Assembly: GCA_001929475.1 (NCBI GenBank)
Contig: LXFE01000965.1
Span: forward strand, 1 to 12,822
DNA length: 12,822 nt
Source: Neolecta irregularis DAH-3
Taxonomy: Eukaryota > Ascomycota > Neolectomycetes > Neolectales > Neolectaceae
Direction of reading: 5' to 3'
Below the pieces are notes generated by a model. The model was not told the DNA's origin. It worked only from the letters and a program-made list of their open reading frames with translations, and searched no databases. Shown here in pieces: positions 1-7,729 of the stretch (positions are counted from its first letter, which is position 1; every line of letters begins with the position of its first letter). A program made the position numbers and the translations under genes.

Positions 1-327
1 CTATTGATCGGCTGGGTGGCGATGCCTGTGACAGGCCCGACTGGGGTGATCGGCTACCCTTGCTGCAGCTTGTGCTGGTTCCGATACTCTTCTCGGAGTC
101 AATTTAAAACTGCGGCATGGTAGTAAAAGGAACCGGAATTTCAAAATGTTTCGCTTTCACAAGACCGAGTTTCAAGTCAGGGCGGTGATTTCAATGAGAA
201 GTCAATCGTTAGTAAGATTCGGCGAAAGGTTGAGATTGCCGCCCAGGGAATTGTGTCATTTCTTATCGAGAAAAGTTTTTCTCTATCCTTCACTTTAAGC
301 GAAAATTACTAGGGACTCCTTACCTTA
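1..327. other. window edge and 3' flank of the phosphopantetheinyl transferase gene
   Basis: The first ~110 bases are distinctly richer in G+C than what follows and are open in several frames on both strands (for example plus frame 1 from base 1 to a TAG at about 121). This may be the end of a coding exon cut by the window edge, but no motif decides frame or strand. The 9-mer TGATCGGCT occurs twice (5-13 and 46-54), and GCCTG-TGA-CAGGC forms a small perfect hairpin near 24-36. From ~120 to 327 the sequence is AT-rich and shows no gene; it probably contains the 3' UTR of the minus-strand gene that ends at 328. Confidence 0.3.
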
Positions 328-693
328 TCATTTTTCGACAACAACCATAGCCATTATGTATTCTCCATCATGAGAAATCGTGACAAAACACCTCCCCTCG
401 AAATCTTTGACCTGTAATACCGGTCTTCCATTCCCTAACTTCAGCAAACTAGCATCTTTCCAAGATAACCGCCTAAATTCGCTAAATGCTTTATAGGCGG
501 CTTCTTTGGCTGCCCACCTATAATCAGCTTTCGTCGTGGTAAGAAAGTACCGAGTTGAAAGGTACTGAATAGAAGGATTTGGGATATTTTCGGATTCAGA
601 GAGGATCCGAGAAGCAAGACGAAGTGGGTATTTTTTGTAGAGTATTTGAAAACGTTGAAGATGGAGGAGGTCGATTCCGATCCCGAGGATCAT
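328..693 (-). CDS. PPT2: AcpS-type 4'-phosphopantetheinyl transferase (mitochondrial Ppt2-like)
   Basis: This enzyme moves the 4'-phosphopantetheine arm from CoA to a serine of acyl carrier protein. Fungal short AcpS-like forms act on mitochondrial ACP. The N-terminal motif GIGIDLL carries the Mg-binding Asp (D8), WAAKEAAYKAF carries the second metal ligand (E53), and TISHDGEYIMA is the conserved C-terminal SHD-like strand. I infer one intron at 518-550 (33 nt, GTACTT...GCTGATTATAG). Its removal turns an 11-residue insert into the family-like join YLSTR-WAAKEA, giving 110 aa, close to the usual AcpS size of about 120. The intron is a multiple of three and stop-free, so an unspliced reading also stays open (121 aa). 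There is no clear mitochondrial presequence before the conserved start. The ATG at 693 begins directly with the conserved first strand. Family assignment is firm; the mitochondrial role is inferred from family. Confidence 0.88.
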   Translation of the reverse strand: MILGIGIDLLHLQRFQILYKKYPLRLASRILSESENIPNPSIQYLSTRYFLTTTKADYRWAAKEAAYKAFSEFRRLSWKDASLLKLGNGRPVLQVKDFEGRCFVTISHDGEYIMAMVVVEK

Positions 694-1094
694 GGAGGTG
701 GACGGTCACCAGAATAAAAGCGCCTGTGACACGGGACACATTAATCACACAATATCCTCATAACCAAACGTCCCCCTACCTTACTATATTATTAATTTAT
801 TACCATACTCGATACAAACCTTTGCATCCTCCCCTTTTTCTTCTCGATCCCTTCTTGCAATCAACTGCACGCCCATTTTTCTTCCTTGCAACAGCATTTG
901 GAAACCTGTTCCTGCCATAAAATCATTCAATTATCTAATCCCCGGCCTGAGCCTCTTGGCAGTATGGTAAGCACTAAGCATCCAACGGCCTTTTTCTTTC
1001 TTTCTCTCCTTTTCTTCACTAATATTTTCCTTCCACCTTTGTCTTTCCTTATCTACGTTTCTCGCCCCTCTGCTGGATAGGAGAACACTGGGGC

Positions 1095-1102
1095 TATATA
1101 TA
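1095..1102 (+). promoter_or_regulatory. TATA-like box ahead of a leader-like sequence
   Basis: TATATATA occurs once here, preceded by GGGGC and followed by ~190 bases of C/A-rich, G-poor sequence resembling a fungal 5' leader. About 190-215 bases downstream come an ATG (1293) and a strong donor-like GTAAGG (1310). The spacing suits a plus-strand transcript, but no gene body follows, so function is uncertain. Confidence 0.3.
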
Positions 1103-1292
1103 CGGACCTGGAGCCAGTCTTTTCGGATAGTCAACATATATCTTCTTTAATACCTTCAGAATCTCTACAAACTATCCCCTCCTAATTTCAGCCTCGAGGA
1201 AACCAAAACCATTCTTCCTGCTCAAACAAATCGAATCTCCAAGTGAGAAGAAAGCCAAAGTTTCAGCGAACCTACCCAAAATTGCAGTTTGC

Positions 1293-1388
1293 ATGTTTCA
1301 CGCCGAACGGTAAGGCATAGGCATTAATATCACTAACTGCTAACTGACCTGGTGGTTGGTGTATTACCACGGGTTTCTAATACCCGAG
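1293..1388 (+). other. possible short first exon and intron without a recognisable gene
   Basis: An ATG at 1293 opens six codons that run into GTAAGG at 1310. Downstream come three overlapping branch-like motifs (ACTAAC, GCTAACT, CTGACC) at about 1332-1349, and the first AG in a usable position is at 1387-1388. Splicing 1310-1388 puts a TGA almost at once in the ATG frame. Another frame after the acceptor stays open to a TAG near 1484 and has protein-like composition, but it does not join to the ATG. It could be a spliced non-coding RNA, an eroded gene or chance. I assign no product. Confidence 0.2.
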
Positions 1389-1424
1389 AAAATGATTATT
1401 CGTCACCTTCGGTGTACACCGAAG
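1352..1424. repeat. three consecutive short hairpins ending in a perfect 18-bp palindrome
   Basis: GTGGT (1352-1356) pairs with ACCAC (1366-1370). CGGGT (1370-1374) pairs with ACCCG (1382-1386) around a 7-base loop. CTTCGGTGTACACCGAAG (1407-1424) is identical to its own reverse complement. The three lie within 73 bases in otherwise plain AT-rich DNA. A dimeric regulator site or an RNA structure are both possible; a tRNA reading fails (see rejected items). Confidence 0.6.
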
Positions 1425-2652
1425 AAACTGAAAGTCTGAATCATGACAACTTTCATTCTTTTGCTAGTTATATGAATAAGATATAGATCATTAATCAACT
1501 CCTAGAAAAGATCAAGTCGGCATATATCCATCCATTTCCCCATATTAAATTCCTTCAGGCATCAACCCTAACTTTCTTCGGCAATCAACGCGACAATCAT
1601 ACTATATATTGAGCTCTTTTCACGACGGTGGAGGATATACCAATAAAGATAGAAGAAGAACATGACTAGATGAAAACCTAATTTTACGAAACTTTCTCGT
1701 TTATGTTTGGACAATGTACGAAATATCTCTGTAGCATCAAGAAGATATATTTTGTTCACGAATCTAGTCTTATTAGAATTTAACAGGACAATAGTCAAAC
1801 TTGTTAATATTCCAAGCTAGAAGAGGTAGATTCAACAGAAACGCTGTCCAGTACCCATTGATCAAGAACATCGATGTCAAAAATAGATGGAGAGCGGCTT
1901 CGGGCAAGATGTACTATAAATTAATCACGAAAGAATACGGTTAAATACGGAGTTCATCTTATTGCAGACTTGAGGATGTAATGTCAGCATCAATGATGTG
2001 CATTACGAAGGATATACGGTCAATTGGATTTATATAATCACCTAAGAGGATCAGTCTTCTGTTTCAGGAGCAGGATGTACATTCTAGGTCGGATAATAGA
2101 ATCACAAAGAAAACTTGCAGCTGTAACCCTGTCAATTGTTTTCCTGGGATGACTTCATACAAATAGATTAATGGCGTTAAGCAGGACCGAAAAAAGATAT
2201 AGCCAAGCTTCTCCGGACCTGCGTAGACGTTAGTTACCATTGATCGAAAGAATGGGACATTGTCGAGGATTGAGGAGGTGATGTGGCTGTGAGGGAGGTA
2301 AGAGGTTTCAAGTTTGAGAAATAATTCAAGAGCTCAAATACATCATTTGGGTTCATTTTCACTCTCGTGTTCATTCAAAGAAGATGGATTACACATTTTT
2401 CTCTAAGGCGAGTTGTCGAAAATTTGCCGGTGGGCCGATCAGGTTGATATATTTAAGTTTGTTAATGATTAACTTGGCGAAGACCGAGTAGAATAGAGAG
2501 ATATTTCAGTTTCAGAGATCAAGTTTTTGTATTCTTATTCTGAGAAATGTAGGATACAGCGGAATGGGTTCAGTTCTACTAATGAATGATTAATGCCAAA
2601 CTGCCATATTACATATTTCTATTAAACGCATTAACCACCCGATATGACTGTC

Positions 2653-3645
<993 letters not shown>

Positions 3646-3898
3646 TAAGGAGGCAAAAAGGGCGGTTTGTTGGGTCAGTTTGTGTTGGACGATCAAGAGG
3701 ATCTTACTAGAATTACCGAATCAACAGATCTCCTTGTTCTATATATGGTACATAAAAGGAACCAAAAACCCTTCTTATCTGTTCTGAAAGAGATTCGGTT
3801 CACATTGTGAAAATATCTTTAACCCAATCTGATTTGAACTTGAATCTCGACAAGTAACTCTGGCGCCCCTGATGTCCCTTCTATAATCTTTTGACTCG
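3646..3898. promoter_or_regulatory. shared divergent promoter region of CBR1 and the DUF3605 gene
   Basis: The 253 bases separate two divergently transcribed starts. TATATAT lies at 3740-3746, roughly 95 bases upstream of the CBR1 ATG on the minus strand and about 155 upstream of the plus-strand ATG. If the longer CBR1 start at 3696 is used the region is shorter. No known factor site is recognised. Confidence 0.35.
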
Positions 3899-4548
3899 AT
3901 GATTCTAGTCATATCTGATGAAGACTCCAGAATTTCCTGTCGCTGCTCTGCTTCGGATAATGCAATCCTTACATGGGCTGAATGTATAAAAATTATAGGT
4001 ATAATATGATGATTTCAATAGTCATTAACGAAAAAGAAGAGAATAGAATAGAAGATTTCCACAGGCGACCATCTGATCTCGAAGATTATTTGTCATGGAA
4101 AAGGGAAATTTTGAAACGATATTCAACGATGGAACAGTACATACTGAAAGAAGTAGTGGAGTGGTTTCCTTCACCAACTCCTAAATGCGAGACTCCATTT
4201 CAAGATAAAGGTATGTATCGTACTTTTTTGTGCTCGTTGAGGTTCTATTAATCAAAAGATGACTACAAAATAACTTCGAATAGCTTTCCTTACGCCATTG
4301 AACCAGATGTTAAACATATCGTAGTATGGCTGAAGCAAAATCTCGAGAAAGATTCCCTTGGATATCTTTCCAAAGAGGTATACCGTCTAGTTGATGGATG
4401 GGTTAAACAGACGTTTGGGGCGGACAATGACGTTCTTTGGTTCAATAACTCTACTGCCTTGAGAAGTGTCGCAGGATTAGAGCATTTTCATGTCCTACTC
4501 AAAGGTTGGAGTGATGAGAAATTTATGGAGTTTGTCCAGAAATCTTAA
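3899..4548 (+). CDS. DUF3605 (GIG1-like, N-acetylglucosamine-induced) family protein
   Basis: This belongs to the fungal DUF3605 family, whose named member is Candida GIG1 (GlcNAc-induced); the biochemical activity is unknown. Proposed exons: 3899-3983, 4022-4210, 4259-4548, with introns of 38 and 48 nt, giving 187 aa. Conserved blocks in order are TWAEFINEKEENRIEDF (formed across the first splice), RRPSDLEDYLSWK, QYILKEVVEW, DDYKITSNSFPYAIEPD (formed across the second splice), KHIVVWLK, DVLWFNNSTALRSV and the C-terminal LEHFHVLL. The usual WPYG of the family reads FPYA here. The TAA at 4546-4548 is well placed. The 5' end is the weak point: ATG 3899 follows an in-frame TAA at 3884, and the first ~25 residues do not resemble the family, so an upstream exon or a small indel there is possible. 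An unspliced alternative would start at 3982. The family is clear from the two large exons. Confidence 0.85.
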
Positions 4549-5098
4549 TTTATACACTCGCATTTTAAAGAACATTTAATTAATGACAGCATTCGCATTT
4601 GGCGTTAGTTTGACTTGCTTTTCTTTCAACTACATCTGCTATATGACAATTTGCGTGACAGACTGTCCAAATCAATCCGATTGATTGTAAGTGGCAACTG
4701 AGGACCACAAAATCCCATTTCAGAGTATGCCGGGGGTTATGTTTGGCATTACCGGTCCCATAAAATGCAAATCAAGTACTCCACAAATGAACGACCAACC
4801 CATCACTAGCAGCTGAGCCGATATCTTTGCTTAAACAAGAAGCGAGCTACAGCCAATGTACCTCTGAGCCACACGTACCTTTGGAGACTGTTCACAAATA
4901 AGAAGTTGTAGCACCAGTAGAGCAAATGCTATTATAATGAAGACCGGGCTCATAGTACTTGTTCATTCACAGGAAACTGTTCAACCCAGGAAATTCTGGG
5001 TCGTATTCATTGAAAACAGAAGGGATACTCGTGAGATCAAAGTAAACCGGGTCACGTTTTACATTTTCCAGATAAAGGAGAAACCTAATATACTCGCC
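4549..5098. other. intergenic region between two plus-strand genes
   Basis: The ~550 bases hold the 3' UTR of the DUF3605 gene and the promoter and leader of the ELMO gene. An open frame runs into the ELMO start from 4937, but its first 54 codons have no family likeness, so I treat them as leader. I see no RNA gene, repeat or clear TATA box. Confidence 0.5.
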
Positions 5099-6402
5099 AT
5101 GCCATCATCATCATTTAAAGATTCACTTTTATTCTACTTGACCTTTCAAGTTCCTCGTCGGCGATCGTTATTATCGACTTGTTGTCTTATTATCGTGTCA
5201 CATATATGGAAGATGATACGTTTCGTGTATCGATTGATTACTCGTACCACTGAAATTCACCGACTTTCAACAAAAGCTTTGTTGGGGTCAAAAGGAGATG
5301 CCGTTGATGTGCTTTTGGGGAGGGCGGTCATGGGAGAATCGATGAGACTCGGTGTTTGGAGAATATGTAAATTTATTCGATCCTTCCCCATCCGTATTTG
5401 GCAATGCGGGGGAAATTGTAAAAGCTTGTGTTGATTTTTTTCTAGGGATGATGATTAGGTTGTCAAACACTTTTGCGGGTGATTTAAATTTTGAAAAGGT
5501 GGGCAGAAATCAAATCTATTCTGTATCGAGGCAACTTGCAAAAGTTAAAGGGATACCCTTGGAATCGTAAGTCTTTTGTGAAACTCGAATCTGAAGAAAC
5601 AAAATAGATTGGAGTTTCTCTTTTTGAATCATGCGATTGGAACGATACGGAGGGTTGAGATATTTAAACAGACTACGAGGGGGTTATGTGATGTTCAAGT
5701 CACTCTAATGATTCATAAAGAAAGCTTCATTGAGGTATGTTCCTTGTGCCCTTTATTATTTTTGACAAGTGTAGATGTGGCAAGCACTGTTACCAGACTT
5801 GGAGAAGAAAGAGAAGAATTACATAATGGTGGGAACAAATATCCTAGATTTCAAGTGTTTTAACTCGATACAGTTGGGATTTCAGGGGTCTGATCCTTCG
5901 ACCGATTTCCGAGCGATGGGTAAGTTTGAGACAATATCCTTCTTGACCATTTAGGGGTTTTGGCGTTGACTCTGATTCACAGGTTCAGTGTAAGCCGGGT
6001 GGGACTCGCAAGACATATCCTTCAGACATCCAATTCGACATCATTGACCTGTGATCAAGATGAACCTTGGTATTCGTTTGGTCTGGCTGGGATCCATATT
6101 ACTGCGTTTATTGTGTCGCTGCTTGATTCAGGTGGTTTGGATCGATTGTTGGTTATGGGATATGATGATTTAGATGGCATCTTGAATGATTTGTTTGGTA
6201 ATTTGTTCTACTTTGGGCAAGGTTAACTGTAGCTTGGTTGTTTGGAAACTTTCATAGCCGGTGGATAAGATTAGTGGAAATCAGGGATGTGAAGAGTATC
6301 ATGGATTTCGAGAGGTGTTTTATGGAATGGAAGGGGATTGTTCGGGACATGGTTGTTTGGACTGATGTGTCAAGGGAAGAAAGGGTTTGGGGGAACTCGT
6401 AG
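5099..6402 (+). CDS. ELMO/CED-12 domain protein, probable frame break in the first exon
   Basis: ELMO-domain proteins act with small GTPases: ELMOD types are Arf-family GAPs, and ELMO1/CED-12 types work in Rac activation. Which applies here is not visible. The core motif LGFQGSDPSTDFRAMG is decisive and is followed by GVLALTLIHRF, ARHILQTSN, WYSFGLAGIHITAFIVSLL and, after splicing, LFAWLFGNFHSRW and SIMDFERCFMEWKG. Supported introns are 5567-5607, 5735-5774, 5920-5954 and 6198-6232 (41, 40, 35, 35 nt), all phase-consistent to the TAG at 6400. The start ATG 5099 precedes a hydrophobic N-terminus and VYRLITRTTEIHRL. Between about 5345 and 5365 the protein-like reading shifts frame, from the MGESMRLG side to EYVNLFDPSPS. 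Either a 1-base insertion (or 2-base loss), a sequencing or assembly error, or an extra intron ending at 5445 (donor at 5367, 5394 or 5418, all phase-compatible) explains it. With one base removed the length would be 383 aa. Family firm; exon 1 structure uncertain. Confidence 0.82.
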
Positions 6403-6567
6403 TACATACCCAAGCGGTGTTTATTTGTTCCGTTTCCGACCGGAATTCGCATGGTGTACAATGAATGATAAATATCTCATAATCCTACTTCTAAATATAT
6501 CGTGCTATGAAAAATCATGTTCGCCGACCTCCCAGAGTCATACAAAAAGGAGAGACGGATAAGGAAA

Positions 6568-7100
6568 TCAAGTTGCTAGGCGTGTACCAAAATGAAATAA
6601 GACATAGAGAAATCCCAAGCCGAGACATATTTTCCCTGATTCTTTGTACGCGATAAAAGTGCCCTCATCGTCGTATAGCCTGCGGTTGGGATCGACTCGG
6701 GGTTTTGACCTGCGGGCGCGGGGACGAGGCGGGGTTTCTTTTGAGCCTAGTTTCCAGTAATCACGCTGGAGCAGGAGGCGGTCGGGGAAGCTTAGGTTTT
6801 GGATATTGTGAAAGTAGTTTGGCTGGGGCGGTTTTCCGGTGGGTGAAGGAGAAGGCGAGCCTCTGCCGTAGATGGGGATGATCGATGTGAGCTCGCAGCC
6901 TGATTTGCAGACGGGACAGACAGGATTTTCGTTTTGGCTGGGCGACGATAGCCAGTGGTATAGACAGGTCCAGCAATACAAATGGCCGCACAATGTGACT
7001 ACAGGGGACGAGGCCACGTCAAAACTGGAGGAATGAGCGGCGTATGGAGGTGCAGTTACCAGATATTGCATTCGTATTCTGGGAGAGGGTGATTGGACAT
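6568..7100 (-). CDS. membrane-anchored RING-type E3 ubiquitin ligase (RNF5/RMA-like)
   Basis: This is a small ubiquitin ligase of the RNF5/RNF185/RMA type, which work in ER-associated degradation. Two exons, 7100-7060 and 7024-6568, are split by a 35-nt intron (7059-7025, GTAACT...TCCAG) that falls inside the RING between the second zinc cysteine and the rest. The product has 165 aa. The C3HC4 ring is complete: C11, C14, C26, H28, C31, C34, C50, C53, with CGHLYCWTCLYHWL and CPVCKSG. IPIYGRG follows the ring, as in RMA proteins. A basic Pro/Arg region (about 112-125) precedes a C-terminal hydrophobic segment (about 144-165), the likely ER anchor; only one clear helix is visible, whereas animal RNF5 has two. 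The ATG at 7100 gives a short leader (MSNHPLPEYEC) before the ring, usual for the family. Convergent with the ELMO gene, with 165 bp between stops. Confidence 0.9.
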
Positions 7101-7390
7101 GGGGGAATCACAGGGCGCTTGTTGGATGCGGCGGTGGAGCGTGTGTGCCATAACCCGGACCGGGTTCGAAAGAAATACACCGGGCAAGGACAGGACAGTC
7201 TGGATATGCAAAGGCATGCAGTGCAACAGTGTTCCGACTGGAATCGTGTATGGAAACAGCTGGATCTACCAAGTCGCACCATTCCAGCCTGCCACGAGGC
7301 GCTGGTTCTAGCGAGCGATGTTGCCCAGCACCGGGTGTGATTGGAAGCTTGGCAGCAAATCAGGGATTGGCAAAGATGCGGTGAGTAAAA

Positions 7391-7470
7391 GTGACTGAAT
7401 GACTGAATGACTGGATAACTGAATGGCTGAATGACTGAATGACTGGATAATGAATAGCAGAGTGACTGGA
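7391..7470. repeat. imperfect tandem octamer array, unit TGAATGAC
   Basis: Units such as TGACTGAA, TGACTGGA and TAACTGAA follow one another for about 80 bases, with single-base changes and one short interruption (TGAATAGCAG). It is a degenerating minisatellite-like tract in the divergent promoter region. Nothing suggests that it is translated. Confidence 0.75.
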
Positions 7471-7485
7471 TGGATACTGGATACC

Positions 7486-7520
7486 ATGCCATGCCATGTC
7501 ATGCTATGCTATGCTATGTT
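7486..7520. repeat. pentamer microsatellite, seven ATGYY units
   Basis: Seven adjacent 5-mers read ATGCC, ATGCC, ATGTC, ATGCT, ATGCT, ATGCT, ATGTT. A C-to-T gradient runs along the array. It directly follows the octamer array, and the last unit runs into the TAA (7520-7522) that bounds the open frame of the downstream gene. Confidence 0.85.
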
Positions 7521-7729
7521 AACCAATTGGACTCAACATCTGCGACTCTGCGGAGCGAGGACTTGATCAGCAGTGGGGCGCCTCGAGTGGACAATGGCAG
7601 CTGCCGCTTCCCGCATCGCTTCCTTCCCCTGTTTCAGCCTCCTTTCTTCCCTCCGCCCTCAATTTTCCTCCTCCATTACCATTTCCCTCCTCTATTTCCA
7701 TTTTCATCTCCACCACTCTGCGGATCCAC

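Larger units (their letters stand above)
694..2652. other. gene-poor AT-rich intergenic stretch of about 2 kb
   Basis: I find no protein gene with recognisable motifs on either strand. Open frames are short, and their translations are low-complexity (Phe/Leu/Ser from CT-rich tracts, or Lys/Arg opposite them). Pyrimidine-rich tracts at about 760-900 and 990-1070 would suit promoter or leader DNA. A TATA-like box at 1095, a splice-donor-like site at 1310 and a hairpin cluster at 1352-1424 are listed separately. From ~1430 to 2652 the DNA is AT-rich and featureless to me; its right end should include the 3' UTR of the minus-strand CBR1 gene. Confidence 0.5.
7101..7729. other. divergent intergenic region with simple repeats
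   Basis: This region separates the minus-strand RING gene from the plus-strand Ser-rich gene. The left part (7101-7380) is GC-richer and open in several frames, yet none shows a motif. The middle has the octamer and pentamer arrays listed separately. The right part (7523-7729) is CT-rich and open without a stop in the frame of the downstream gene, but has no ATG in that frame. An ATG at 7594 lies in another frame and closes at 7755. The true 5' end of the downstream gene may therefore lie here behind an unseen intron. Confidence 0.45.

Noticed and set aside
1341-1424. tRNA-like arrangement: D-arm-like hairpin followed by a 5-bp stem with a 7-base loop reading CTA as anticodon
   Set aside because: No acceptor stem pairs across the region, no T-arm or B-box (GGTTCRA) follows, and the 18-bp palindrome sits where the T-arm should be. 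A CTA suppressor tRNA is not supported.
1381-1440. Box C/D snoRNA (ATGATTA-like C box, CTGA D box)
   Set aside because: The C box deviates from RTGATGA, no terminal stem flanks it and the palindrome occupies the guide region.
1568-1798. 76-codon minus-strand frame rich in Phe, Leu and Tyr
   Set aside because: It is AT-rich and low-complexity, with no motif and no splice-supported extension; it looks like chance.
4937-5098. Extension of the ELMO protein upstream of ATG 5099
   Set aside because: The 54 added residues have no ELMO-family likeness and the hydrophobic N-terminus begins after 5099, so this is more likely leader.
7019-7502. Long open frames on both strands around 7020-7500
   Set aside because: They are antisense or shifted readings of the GC-richer RING 5' region and of the octamer array (Ser/His/Ile repeats); none has a domain.
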